Below, one piece after another: positions 44,476-52,639 of a DNA stretch of 64,000 nt. Every line of letters begins with the position of its first letter. Position 1 is the stretch's first letter. This DNA is from Xaviernesmea rhizosphaerae (GTDB lineage: Bacteria > Pseudomonadota > Alphaproteobacteria > Rhizobiales > Rhizobiaceae). The notes under the pieces are model-generated. The model did no database searches, was not told where the DNA came from, and worked only from the letters and a program-made list of their open reading frames with translations. A program made the position numbers and the translations under genes. The DNA lies in contig NZ_MKIO01000040.1 of NCBI RefSeq assembly GCF_001938945.1, forward strand, positions 52,941 to 116,940, given 5' to 3'.

Positions 44476-44900
44476 GGGGTACCCTCCAACGATCCATTCT
44501 GTCAGTTAGAATCTCAGGTTGCATTTCTCAAAGCTAACATCAAGAGGTGTAAAACGAAAAAGTTGTACACTTCGAAAGCTAGCTAAATAGTTGCACCCGC
44601 TTGCACAGGCACCCGTTGCCCGGCGTCTGTCGCGCAGATGCAGTCATCGGCCCTGCCATGGCGACATGTGACAAAACAAAGACTTGAAGCGTGCGAAGCA
44701 CATCTGAAAGATCGCAAAGGGCTTCAAGGCGCGAGGGGTATCTCTGTCATCGCAAACGCAGATGCCGGTATCGTAAAAGAACAGAGAAGAGGCTTTGCGG
44801 AGAGGAAAGCACCGCGCGCTACACGCTCACCATGACACACAAACTTGCAGGAACGCCGCGATAAACACAGATGCCGCAGCTTAAGCTTGCCATCATCAGG
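44476..44900. other. Intergenic region, no gene seen
   Basis: 425 bases between the repeat protein and tRNA-Gly. 44505-44595 is markedly AT-rich for this genome (including GTGTA...TACAC and the AGCTAGCT palindrome) and probably contains the promoter of the minus-strand gene. Small frames here have no ribosome binding sites or recognisable domains. Confidence 0.5.
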
Positions 44901-44974
44901 TGGAGCGGGTAGCGGGAATCGAACCCGCGCGTTCAGCTTGGGAAGCTGACAGGCTACCATTACATCATACCCGC
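44901..44974 (-). tRNA. tRNA-Gly (anticodon CCC)
   Basis: Reading the minus strand, GCGGGTA (44974-44968) pairs with TACCCGC before the discriminator T and encoded CCA (44903-44901). The anticodon stem TCAGC/GCTGA encloses the loop TTCCCAA, giving anticodon CCC. The T-arm has GGTTCGATTCC. Length 74 with CCA. It reads GGG codons. Confidence 0.97.
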
Positions 44975-45178
44975 AACCGGCCTGTGGGCGCAGGTTTCTA
45001 CCATCCACTGCCGCCTGTCAAGAGCGGCCCGTGTCTCACAGTCTGTCCAATAATCGCCGTTGACCGCCTGCAAATGGCAATTTCTGCGCTTCTGATGCTC
45101 ACGTATCTTAAGGACGCTGCGCTCCGGCTCTCGAAATCACCATGTTCGTCAGACCAACAGCAAGTCTTGAAAAGACTG

Positions 45179-46279
45179 TCAGCCTTCGCTGCGGAAATGC
45201 TTCGAGAGCTTCAGCCCCTGGGCCTGGTAATGCGAGCCGAGGCCGCTGCCATAGAGGCTGTCGGGCCGCTTGAGCATGTGCTCATAGACAAGCCGGCCGA
45301 TGATCTGCCCATGCTCAAGGATGAAGGGCACCTCATGGCTGCGCACCTCCAGAACGGCGCGGCTGCCGCTGCCGCCGGCCGAGGCATGACCGAAGCCCGG
45401 ATCGAAGAAGCCGGCATAATGCACCCGGAATTCCCCCACCAAAGGATCGAACGGCGTCATCTCGGCCGCATAATCCGGCGGCACATGCACGGCCTCGCGC
45501 GAGACGAGGATATAGAATTCGTTCGGGTCGAGGATCAGGTCTTCGCGGCCGCGGCTGTAGAGCGGCTCCCAGAAATCATAGACGCCGTGCTGCCCCTTCC
45601 GGTCGACATCGACCACGGCCGTATGGCGCTTGCCGCGATAGCCGATCAGCCCGTCCTCTCCCGTCCCGCGCAGATCGATGGAGAGCGCGACGCCGCCGCC
45701 GGAGATGTTCGGCCGCTCGCTTGTCACCAGCGTCTCGCCGGCATGCAGCGTCATCAGCTCGGCCTCGCTCAGGAGCGCGAGCCCCTGGCGGAAGCGGATC
45801 TGCGACAGGCGCGAGCCGCGGCGAACGATGATGGGGAAGGTGCGCGGGCTGATTTCGAGATAGAGCGGGCCGCGATAGCCTGACGGAACCTTGTCGAACT
45901 CCTGCGCCCGATCGGTGATCACGCGGGTGAAGATATCCAGCCGGCCGGTCGAGCTCTTGGGATTGGCCGAGGCCGACAGGCCTTCCGGCAAATCGAGGCT
46001 TTCCATCAGCGGCACGATATAGACGCAGCCGGTTTCGAGCACGGCGCCCTGGGTCAGGTCGATCACGTGCAGCTTCAGCCGGTCGAGCTTGTCCGCCACG
46101 AGATGGGAGGGACCGGGCATGAAGCTGGCACGCACGCGGAACGCGATCGAGCCGAGGCGCAGATCGAGGCTCGCGGGCTGGATCTGGCCCTCGTCCAGCG
46201 GCGCCTCGCTGACGAGCCGGCCGGCCGCAAACAGATCCGCAATGGCACCGTCGGCCAGAATACCGCTTTCGCGCGTCAT
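45179..46279 (-). CDS. dcd: 2'-deoxycytidine 5'-triphosphate deaminase (long form)
   Basis: A 366-residue protein of the dUTPase/dCTP-deaminase superfamily, made of two tandem domains as in the long alphaproteobacterial form. The first half has IQPASLDLRLGSIAFRV, SANPKSSTGRLDIFTRVI and GPLYLEISPRTFPIIVRRGSRLSQIRF. The second repeats the fold (EFYILVSREAVHVPPDYAAEM, EFRVHYAGFFDPGFGH). It converts dCTP to dUTP for thymidylate synthesis. AGGAG lies nine bases before the ATG. A divergent RIME-like element sits just upstream. Confidence 0.93.
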   Translation of the reverse strand: MTRESGILADGAIADLFAAGRLVSEAPLDEGQIQPASLDLRLGSIAFRVRASFMPGPSHLVADKLDRLKLHVIDLTQGAVLETGCVYIVPLMESLDLPEGLSASANPKSSTGRLDIFTRVITDRAQEFDKVPSGYRGPLYLEISPRTFPIIVRRGSRLSQIRFRQGLALLSEAELMTLHAGETLVTSERPNISGGGVALSIDLRGTGEDGLIGYRGKRHTAVVDVDRKGQHGVYDFWEPLYSRGREDLILDPNEFYILVSREAVHVPPDYAAEMTPFDPLVGEFRVHYAGFFDPGFGHASAGGSGSRAVLEVRSHEVPFILEHGQIIGRLVYEHMLKRPDSLYGSGLGSHYQAQGLKLSKHFRSEG

Positions 46280-46293
46280 GCGTTACGTCTCCT

Positions 46294-46394
46294 GAGCGCA
46301 TCGGGCGCGACAATGGAAGCCGGCTTTCGGCTTGCCCGATGCGAAAACAAAAATCGAGAGCATCCACCGTGACCGAGTTTTCGGCGGAACACTC
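46294..46394. repeat. Degenerate RIME-like element (reverse orientation)
   Basis: GAGCGCATCGGGCGCGA...GGAAGCCGGCTTTCGGCTTGCCCGATGCGAAAACAAAAATCGAGAGCATC aligns base-for-base in layout with the reverse-oriented RIME (centre, A-rich hinge near 46341-46354, second arm ending ACACTC), but many positions differ. It starts 14 bases before the dcd ATG. Confidence 0.55.
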
Positions 46395-46500
46395 CGGGAG
46401 CCGACGGCCGAAAACGGGGCGCGGCCTTGCCTTCAAGCCGCTTCAGCCGTTCGACCTTGCCGGCCTGTGATGTGAAAGAGACAAAATCAAACTCCGGCAA

Positions 46501-46528
46501 TTGACGCAAGGACGGCAAGCGTCTAAGC
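46501..46528 (+). promoter_or_regulatory. Putative metZ promoter
   Basis: TTGACG (46501-46506) and CTAAGC (46523-46528) are separated by 16 bases, a plausible housekeeping-sigma promoter placed directly before the riboswitch. Confidence 0.5.
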
Positions 46529-46529
46529 C

Positions 46530-46592
46530 TCGCTCATCCCGTGGTGATTTGGCCGGTCGGCTTGCAGCCACGTTAAACAAGTGGCTAAAGAG
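46530..46592 (+). promoter_or_regulatory. SAM-II riboswitch (metA/metZ leader)
   Basis: CGCTCATCCCGTGGTGATTT, then GGCCGGTCGGCTTGCAGCCACG, and AAACAAGTGGCTAAAG closely match the SAM-II aptamer of alphaproteobacteria. CGTGG (46540-46544) pairs with CCACG (46568-46572), and the 3' GGCTAAA forms the pseudoknot side. SAM-II binds S-adenosylmethionine and shuts off methionine-synthesis genes, here metZ. Confidence 0.93.
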
Positions 46593-46606
46593 ACCGGGGC
46601 GTTGGA

Positions 46607-46637
46607 ACCGGTCTGCTTTGCGCGGCCGGTTTTTTTG
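46607..46637 (+). terminator. Riboswitch-associated intrinsic terminator
   Basis: ACCGG (46607-46611) pairs with CCGGT (46626-46630), extendable inward by one wobble and one C-G pair, followed by seven T. It lies between the SAM-II aptamer and the metZ ATG, so it is the likely expression platform or an adjoining transcription-stop element. Confidence 0.7.
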
Positions 46638-46655
46638 TGTGTGAGAACGCAAACC

Positions 46656-47837
46656 ATGAGCAGCTCCTGGCGTCCTGCAACCCAACTCGTCCATGGCGGG
46701 ACCACCCGCTCCAATCACGGCGAGACTTCCGAAGCCATCTTCCTCACCCAGGGTTTCGTCTATGATACCTCGGCAGCCGCCGAGGCCCGGTTCAAGGGCG
46801 AGACCGACGGCTTCATCTATGCCCGCTACGGCAGCCCCACCAACGACATGTTCGAAAAGCGCATGTGCCTTCTGGAAGGCGCCGAGGATGCGCGTGCCAC
46901 GGCTTCGGGCATGGCCGCCGTCTCCGCCGCCATTCTCTGCCAGGTGAAGGCCGGCGACCACATCGTCGCCGCGCGCGCCCTGTTTGGCTCCTGCCGCTGG
47001 GTGGTCGAAACGCTGGCGCCGAAATATGGCGTCGAATGCACGCTGGTCGATGGCCGGGATATCGCCAACTGGGAGGCCGCCGTGCGGCCGAACACCAAGG
47101 TGTTCTTCCTGGAAAGCCCGACCAATCCGACGCTGGAAGTGGTGGATGTCGCTGCCGTGGCGGCGCTGGCCACCTCGGTCGGGGCCAAGCTGGTGGTCGA
47201 CAACGTCTTCGCCACGCCGCTCTTCCAGAAGCCGCTGGAACTCGGCGCCCATGTCGTCGTCTATTCCGCCACCAAGCACATCGACGGCCAGGGCCGGTGC
47301 CTGGGCGGCGTGATCCTGTCGAGCAAGGACTGGATCGACGAGAACCTGCACGACTATTTCCGCCATACCGGGCCGGCGCTGTCGCCGTTCAACGCCTGGA
47401 CGCTGCTCAAGGGCATCGAGACCCTGCCGCTGCGCGTGCGCCAGCAGACCGCCAATGCCGCCGCGGTCGCCGATTTCCTGGCCGGCCACCCCAAGGTCGC
47501 CAAGGTGATCTATCCGGGCCGTGCGGATCATCCGCAGGCCGACATCATCGCCCGGCAGATGAGCGGCGGCTCGACGCTCGTCGCCTTCGAAATGAAGGGC
47601 GGCAAGGCCGCGGCCTTCGCGCTGCAGGATGCGCTCGACGTGGTCAAGATCTCCAACAATCTCGGCGATTCCAAGAGCCTGATCACCCATCCGGCCACGA
47701 CCACGCACAAGAACCTCTCGGAAGAAGCCCGTGCCGAACTCGGGATCTCGGCCGGCACCGTGCGCCTGTCCGCCGGCATCGAGGACAGCGCGGACCTGGT
47801 CGAAGATTTCGCCCGCGCGCTGGACGCGGTCGCCTGA
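46656..47837 (+). CDS. metZ: O-succinylhomoserine sulfhydrylase
   Basis: A 393-residue PLP enzyme of the Cys/Met metabolism family that makes homocysteine directly from O-succinylhomoserine and sulfide. Lys207 in YSATKHIDGQGR binds PLP. FIYARYGSPTNDMFEKR, TASGMAAVSAAIL, FFLESPTNPTLEVVD and ISNNLGDSKSLITHPATTTH are conserved. The GQGRCLGG context after the lysine fits MetZ rather than MetB. Control by the SAM-II riboswitch agrees with this. The ATG at 46656 gives the family start MSSSWRPATQLVHGG. Confidence 0.95.
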   Translation: MSSSWRPATQLVHGGTTRSNHGETSEAIFLTQGFVYDTSAAAEARFKGETDGFIYARYGSPTNDMFEKRMCLLEGAEDARATASGMAAVSAAILCQVKAGDHIVAARALFGSCRWVVETLAPKYGVECTLVDGRDIANWEAAVRPNTKVFFLESPTNPTLEVVDVAAVAALATSVGAKLVVDNVFATPLFQKPLELGAHVVVYSATKHIDGQGRCLGGVILSSKDWIDENLHDYFRHTGPALSPFNAWTLLKGIETLPLRVRQQTANAAAVADFLAGHPKVAKVIYPGRADHPQADIIARQMSGGSTLVAFEMKGGKAAAFALQDALDVVKISNNLGDSKSLITHPATTTHKNLSEEARAELGISAGTVRLSAGIEDSADLVEDFARALDAVA

Positions 47838-48145
47838 GACCCAGCTTCCTCAGAAGCCTTCAGGCCATGTCGCCGCAGCCGCAGGCGGCATGGCCACCGA
47901 TCCGCCCACCACCGGCCCGCTGAAGCCGCAGCAATCCTCCGGATTGGCGGCCCGCGCTTTAAGTCTTTGTTTTTCAGCGTCTGCTCAGAGCAAGGCCGAT
48001 TCTCCACTTGCGCGACATACTGTGGAAAACCGGGACGATCCCGGCTGTGAAATGCTCAGTTTTTCCACGACTGTTCCATGATTTGCTGTTATGCGAAACG
48101 AAACCATCTTGCGGTAAGATGAGGAAAAACCTGAAGGTGATGCCC
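47838..48145. other. metZ-apaG intergenic region
   Basis: 308 bases with no supported gene. A short CCGGGA-CGA-TCCCGG-type hairpin lies near 48030-48044. The last 100 bases are relatively AT-rich (GATTTGCTGTTATGCG) and may include the apaG promoter. Confidence 0.45.
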
Positions 48146-48538
48146 ATGTATCGCGCGCTAACACGAGAGATAGAGGTCACGGTCGAACCCTACTACCTTG
48201 AAGAACAGTCCGACCCCGAGGACAGTCGCTATGTCTGGGGCTACAGGATCATGATCGTCAATCATTCGTCCAAGGCCGTGCGTCTGATGACCCGCTACTG
48301 GAACATCACCGATGCCAACGGCCAGGTGGACGAGGTCAATGGTCCCGGCGTCATCGGCAAGCAGCCGGTGCTGCAGCCAGGCGAATCCTATGAATATTCC
48401 TCGGGTTGTCCGCTGGACACGCCGTCGGGCGTGATGTTCGGCCATTACTCGATGGAAACGACCGACGGAGAGGTTTTCGAGGTGGCGATCCCGGCCTTCT
48501 CGCTCGACACGCCGGGCCTGAGCCGCGTGCTCAACTGA
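48146..48538 (+). CDS. apaG: ApaG domain protein
   Basis: A 130-residue single-domain protein with the ApaG/FBXO3 immunoglobulin-like fold: IEVTVEPYYLEEQSDPEDSRYVWGYRIMIVNHS, RYWNITDANGQVDEVNGPGVIGKQPVLQPGESYEYSSGCPL and PSGVMFGHYSM are near-canonical. It is linked to diadenosine tetraphosphate and cobalt/magnesium phenotypes in enterics; the activity is unsettled. The ATG at 48146 was chosen because GAAGGTG is seven bases upstream; an ATG at 48140 is too close to it. Confidence 0.95.
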   Translation: MYRALTREIEVTVEPYYLEEQSDPEDSRYVWGYRIMIVNHSSKAVRLMTRYWNITDANGQVDEVNGPGVIGKQPVLQPGESYEYSSGCPLDTPSGVMFGHYSMETTDGEVFEVAIPAFSLDTPGLSRVLN

Positions 48539-48544
48539 CGGAAA

Positions 48545-48570
48545 ACGGCCCGGTTTTTCGACCGAGCCGT
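48545..48570 (+). terminator. Hairpin after apaG
   Basis: ACGGCCCGGT (48545-48554) pairs with ACCGAGCCGT (48561-48570) with one mismatch. No strong T-tract follows on the plus strand; on the minus strand a GTTTTC run follows, so it may serve the convergent hslO gene too. Confidence 0.5.
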
Positions 48571-48630
48571 CATGTCTTGTCCGTCGCGCGCAAGCTGCGC
48601 GGTCTCTTGCTCTGATGGAAAAGCCCGCCC

Positions 48631-49617
48631 TTATTGCGGGCGCACTTCCGTCGCCTCGAAGCGATAGGTCGTCGAGCAGAACTCGCAGGTGACAGAGATC
48701 GCCCCCTCTTCCACCGTCTCGTCCAGCTCTTCCTGGCTCAGACTGGCCAGAACGTCGCGGATCTTCTCGCGCGAGCAGGCGCAGCGATCATAGACGGCCT
48801 GCGGCGGATAGACCCGCACGCCGCGCTCATGAAACAGCCGGTAGAGCAGGCGCTCGGTGCCAACAGTGGGGTCGGTAAGTTCGTCCGCATCGATGGTTTC
48901 CACCATCACCCGCGCCTCGTCCCAGAGATCGTCGATCTCCAGCTCATGCTCCTGTGCGCCATCGCCGCCGGACAGATCCGGCTGGCGCATGCGCTCCGGC
49001 GCCTCGGGGAGGAACTGCGCCACCATGCCGCCCGCCCGCCAGCGATGGCGCGGCTTGCCCTGTTCGTCACGGTCGAGAAGCTCGGCCACGCCGAGGCGCA
49101 CCTTGGTCGGGATCTGTTCCGACTGGCGGAAATAGACGCCGGCAATCTCTTCGAGCGAGGCGCCGTCCAAGGGCACGATGCCCTGGTAGCGCTGCATATG
49201 CGCGCCCTGGTCGATGGTGAAGGCCAGGATGCCCTCGCCCAGCAATTGCTGGGGCAGCGTCTCGCCCTTGTCGATGGCGGCCTGCAGCGCCGCCTCGTCG
49301 AAGCGGGCATAGGCGCGCACCCGGTCGGGCGTGGCGAAATCAGCCACCACCAGATCGACGGGCCCGTCGCTCTTGGTCTGGACGATCAGCTTGCCCTCGA
49401 ACTTCAGCGAGGTGCCGAGCAGCACCGTCAGCACCACCGTTTCGGCCACGAGACGGGCTACCGGCAGGGGATAGTTGTGGCGTTCGAGAATGGCATCGAG
49501 CATCGGGCCAAGCTGCACCGCGCGACCGCGCACGTCGAGGCCTTCCACCTGGAACGGGACGACATGATCGTCACCGGCAAAATCGAATTGCCCGAGGCCG
49601 GGAATAGTGTCCATCAT
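48631..49617 (-). CDS. hslO: Redox-regulated chaperone Hsp33
   Basis: A 328-residue cytoplasmic holdase activated by oxidation. The C-terminal zinc switch shows CxC (DRCACS) and CxxC (CEFC) with the expected about 30-residue spacing. The N-terminal domain includes DHVVPFQVEGLDVRGRAVQLGPMLDAILERHNYP and the oligomer interface FKFEGKL-like LKFEGKLIVQTKSDGPVDLVVAD. The ATG at 49617 was chosen for AGGA six bases upstream; ATG at 49614 is next. hslO beside argF is common in Rhizobiaceae. Confidence 0.95.
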   Translation of the reverse strand: MMDTIPGLGQFDFAGDDHVVPFQVEGLDVRGRAVQLGPMLDAILERHNYPLPVARLVAETVVLTVLLGTSLKFEGKLIVQTKSDGPVDLVVADFATPDRVRAYARFDEAALQAAIDKGETLPQQLLGEGILAFTIDQGAHMQRYQGIVPLDGASLEEIAGVYFRQSEQIPTKVRLGVAELLDRDEQGKPRHRWRAGGMVAQFLPEAPERMRQPDLSGGDGAQEHELEIDDLWDEARVMVETIDADELTDPTVGTERLLYRLFHERGVRVYPPQAVYDRCACSREKIRDVLASLSQEELDETVEEGAISVTCEFCSTTYRFEATEVRPQ

Positions 49618-49949
49618 CTTCCATCCTGGGCCACGCCGACCCCGCCCAAGACGCGGAACACGCAGCCTCTTCCTTGACAAGCCGCGCGGCGCAAAGCGGA
49701 CCGGCAGACCTCTCTCTTGTCCTGTCGCAGCCGGTCGACCCGGCCACAGCTCTTGGCCGCCCTCCTCTTCGGACAGCAGACCGACGACAAAGCATACGGA
49801 TGCGCCCGGCCGATACCGGACACAGCCCGCAGGCATCTCCCGCAACGATGCGGGCTACCGCGCATTTTTGGGGTTTCGGACCATTTGTCCAGCCCGTTCG
49901 GTGCCCCAGCCGAAGCATGGGGAAACCGGACCGTCCGCCAAAGCACCGC

Positions 49950-49987
49950 ACTGTCCTGGCGAGATCCCACTGTCCTGGCGAGATCCC
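49950..49987. repeat. Perfect 19-bp tandem duplication
   Basis: ACTGTCCTGGCGAGATCCC occurs at 49950-49968 and again at 49969-49987 without a mismatch, in the argF-hslO gap. Confidence 0.95.
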
Positions 49988-50042
49988 CCGCCAGCACAGC
50001 TTGTCGTCTTCGCCCCGTTAGATCGGCGCGCGCAACGCGGAT

Positions 50043-50070
50043 TTCAAGGCTTGGACTTCAAGGCTTGGAC
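50043..50070. repeat. Perfect 14-bp tandem duplication
   Basis: TTCAAGGCTTGGAC occurs at 50043-50056 and 50057-50070 without a mismatch, 35 bases beyond the argF stop codon. Confidence 0.95.
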
Positions 50071-50104
50071 AGCAGACCGGCGTGAACCCGAGCAAAGCCG
50101 GCGA

Positions 50105-51022
50105 TCAGATCGCGCCGAGGCACCAGGCCAGCACCGACTTCTGCGCATGCAGCCGGTTTTCCGCCTCGTCGAACACCACGGACTGCGCGCCGTCGATCAC
50201 CTCGTCCGTCACCTCTTCGCCGCGATGGGCGGGCAGGCAATGCATGAAAACGGCGCCGGGCGCCGCACGCGCCATCAGCGCGGCATTGACCTGGAACGGC
50301 TGGAAGACATTGTGGCCTCGGGCGCGGTGCTCCTGGTTCATCGACACCCAGGTATCGGTCACCACGCAATCGGCGCCCTCGACCGCCCGCTCCGCCTCAT
50401 GGCAGAGCATGACATTGCCGCCATTGTCGCGCGCCCAGTTGAGGAAGCGGTCATCCGGCTCGGAGCCGAGCGGGGTCGCCATGGTCATGCGATAGCCGAA
50501 ACGGGCGGAGCCCTCGACGAAGGAATGCAGCACATTGTTGCCATCGCCCGTCCAGGCAATCGTGCGGCCCTTCACCGGCCCCTTGTGCTCCTCGAAGGTC
50601 ATGATGTCGGCCATGATCTGGCAGGGATGGGTGGCATCCGTCAGGCCGTTGATGACAGGCACGGTCGCATGTTCGGCAAGCTCCAGCAGCCGGGAATGGT
50701 CGGTCGTGCGGATCATGATCGCATCGACATAGCGCGACAGGACGCGGGCGGTATCGCCAATCGTCTCGGCCCGGCCGAGCTGCATTTCCGTACCGGAGAG
50801 AAACAGGGTCTCGCCGCCGAGCTGGCGCATGCCGACATCGAAGGAAACGCGCGTGCGGGTGGACGGCTTCTCGAAGATCATCGCCAGCATCTTGCCGGCC
50901 AGGGGCTTGTCATCCGTGCCCTGTTTCGTCGCCGCCTTTCGGATGCGCGCGTCGTCGATGATCGACCGGAGGTCTTCGGCCCCCATGGCCGAAAGATCGA
51001 GAAAATGCCGTGTGCTGCCCAT
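50105..51022 (-). CDS. argF: Ornithine carbamoyltransferase
   Basis: A 305-residue cytosolic enzyme that forms citrulline from ornithine and carbamoyl phosphate. The carbamoyl-phosphate loop FEKPSTRTRVSF, NGLTDATHPCQIMAD, the SMG-loop-equivalent DTWVSMNQE and the catalytic MHCLPAHRGEEV are all present. ATGs at 51025 and 51022 are adjacent; 51022 leaves GGAAC at 7-8 bases and gives the family start MGSTRHFLDLS. It follows argD on the same strand by 170 bases, forming an arginine-synthesis unit. Confidence 0.97.
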   Translation of the reverse strand: MGSTRHFLDLSAMGAEDLRSIIDDARIRKAATKQGTDDKPLAGKMLAMIFEKPSTRTRVSFDVGMRQLGGETLFLSGTEMQLGRAETIGDTARVLSRYVDAIMIRTTDHSRLLELAEHATVPVINGLTDATHPCQIMADIMTFEEHKGPVKGRTIAWTGDGNNVLHSFVEGSARFGYRMTMATPLGSEPDDRFLNWARDNGGNVMLCHEAERAVEGADCVVTDTWVSMNQEHRARGHNVFQPFQVNAALMARAAPGAVFMHCLPAHRGEEVTDEVIDGAQSVVFDEAENRLHAQKSVLAWCLGAI

Positions 51023-51192
51023 CATGCGGTTCCATCTGTCGTTCAACGCAGGGCCGCCCTTCGCCGTCCGCCGCCACCCTTTGGGCTAGGGGCTCGAAGG
51101 ATCGCGCCCCATGCTGGTCAAAAAGGGACGAGCGGCAGGCCGGGATGGCGCTGCCGCTCGTCGGCAAGATCAGGCGATAGGCGGTGTGGCCA

Positions 51193-52395
51193 TCAGGCCG
51201 TTGCCCTCATCGGCTGTGCAGCCTGAAGGCGGGAGGCTGCCTTTTCAAGCCGGTTCAATCCTTCCCGTGCCTCCTCGGCCGTCGTGATCAGCGGCGGCAG
51301 GATACGCACGACATTCTCGCCGGCCGGAACGGCCAGCATGTTCTCGGCGCGGATGGCGCCCAGCAGTTCCGCCGCCGGCACGCGGGCCTTGACGCCCAGC
51401 ATCAGGCCCTCGCCGCGGATTTCCTCGATCACGTCGGGAAAACGGTCCGCCAGCGAGGCGAGGCCCTGGCGCAGCACCAGCGCGGTGTCGCGCACCTGCT
51501 CGAGGAACCCCTCTCCGAGAACGACATCCAGCACAGCATTGCCGACAGCCATGGCCAGCGGATTGCCGCCATAGGTCGAGCCATGCGTCCCCGGCACCAT
51601 GCCGGAGGCCGCATCCGCCGTCGCCAGGCAGGCGCCGAAGGGGAAGCCGCCGCCGATACCCTTGGCCACGGCCATGATATCCGGCGTGATGCCGTAGTTC
51701 TCATGAGCGAAGAATTTGCCCGTGCGGCCGACGCCGCACTGGACCTCGTCCAGGATCATCAACAGGCCCGTTTCGTCGCACAGCGCGCGCAGGCCCTGAA
51801 TAAACTCCCGCGAGGCAACGCGGATGCCGCCTTCGCCCTGGATCGGCTCGATCAGCACGCCGGCCGTGTTCTCGTCGATCGCGGCCTTCACCGCCTCCAG
51901 ATCGCCGAAGGGCACCTGGACGAAGCCCGGCGTCTTCGGGCCGAAGCCTTCGAGATACTTCGCCTGGCCACCGGCGGCGATGGTCGCCAGCGTGCGACCA
52001 TGGAAGGCTCCCTCGAAGGTGATGATCGTCGAGCGGTCCGGATTGCCCTTGGAATAATGATAGCGCCGGGCGGTCTTGATCGCGCATTCCAGCGCCTCGG
52101 CGCCGGAATTGGTAAAGAACACCTTGTCGGCGAAGGTCGCGGCCGTCAGCCGGCCGGCGAGCTTTTCTTGGCCCGGAACCTCGTAGAGGTTCGACAGGTG
52201 CCAGACTTTGTCCGCCTGATCCTTGAGCGCTTCCACCAGATGCGGATGCGCATGGCCAAGCGAATTGACGGCAACGCCAGCGGCGAAGTCGAGATAGCGC
52301 GACCCGTTCTCGGCGATCAGCCAGACACCCTCGCCTCGCTCGAAGCGAAGGGGTGCGCGCATATAGGTCTCGTAAAGCGGCGTGGCAGTGGCCAT
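51193..52395 (-). CDS. argD: Acetylornithine aminotransferase
   Basis: A 400-residue class III PLP aminotransferase converting N-acetylglutamate semialdehyde to N-acetylornithine. The PLP lysine is Lys245 in MAVAKGIGGGFPFGA. Other conserved parts are YLDFAAGVAVNSLGHAHP, FFTNSGAEALECAIKTAR, TFEGAFHGRT, IQGEGGIR and LDEVQCGVGRTG. Some related enzymes also act on succinyl-diaminopimelate. First gene of the argD-argF unit. The leader upstream carries a consensus promoter and a terminator-like hairpin. Confidence 0.96.
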   Translation of the reverse strand: MATATPLYETYMRAPLRFERGEGVWLIAENGSRYLDFAAGVAVNSLGHAHPHLVEALKDQADKVWHLSNLYEVPGQEKLAGRLTAATFADKVFFTNSGAEALECAIKTARRYHYSKGNPDRSTIITFEGAFHGRTLATIAAGGQAKYLEGFGPKTPGFVQVPFGDLEAVKAAIDENTAGVLIEPIQGEGGIRVASREFIQGLRALCDETGLLMILDEVQCGVGRTGKFFAHENYGITPDIMAVAKGIGGGFPFGACLATADAASGMVPGTHGSTYGGNPLAMAVGNAVLDVVLGEGFLEQVRDTALVLRQGLASLADRFPDVIEEIRGEGLMLGVKARVPAAELLGAIRAENMLAVPAGENVVRILPPLITTAEEAREGLNRLEKAASRLQAAQPMRATA

Positions 52396-52460
52396 GGCGC
52401 GATCTCCAGCTCGGTGGTCGTCTCGACAGGCCCGGGTGCCGACCCGGCAATCCCAGGGCC

Positions 52461-52491
52461 ATTTGAAAAGAAAATGCCGCCTTCCGGCGGC
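52461..52491 (-). terminator. Terminator-like hairpin in the argD leader
   Basis: On the minus strand GCCGCC (52491-52486), loop GGAA, and GGCGGC (52481-52476) are followed by ATTTTCTTTTC. It starts about 7-10 bases after the predicted -10 element and 66 bases before the argD ATG. It could attenuate argD or make a very short RNA. Confidence 0.65.
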
Positions 52492-52497
52492 GGCCGC

Positions 52498-52526
52498 ACT
52501 ATCGGCATTTCAGGGTGCGCTGTCAA
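52498..52526 (-). promoter_or_regulatory. Consensus promoter of argD
   Basis: On the minus strand, TTGACA (52526-52521) and GATAGT (52503-52498) are separated by exactly 17 bases. The -35 is a perfect sigma-70 consensus, and the -10 matches four of six. Confidence 0.7.
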
Positions 52527-52639
52527 TAAAACCGCCGGAAATGCCTGCCGCAGCGCGAAATTTTTTCAATTTTTCGCTTGATGAGACATCTTGCAAATCC
52601 GTCACACTCGGGCAGCAAGTTGGGGAAAACCGGAAAATC

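Larger units (their letters stand above)
49618..50104. other. argF-hslO intergenic region with two tandem duplications
   Basis: 487 bases between two minus-strand genes. No gene is supported. It contains a perfect 19-bp duplication (49950-49987) and a perfect 14-bp duplication (50043-50070). The hslO promoter must be in the left part. Confidence 0.55.

Noticed and set aside
44901..44974. Integration site of a genomic island at tRNA-Gly
   Set aside because: No integrase or direct repeat of the tRNA 3' end was found on either side within the window.
49607..51226. 539-codon plus-strand frame across the hslO-argF gap and argF
   Set aside because: Crosses a confirmed minus-strand gene; composition is shadow-like and it includes the tandem duplications.
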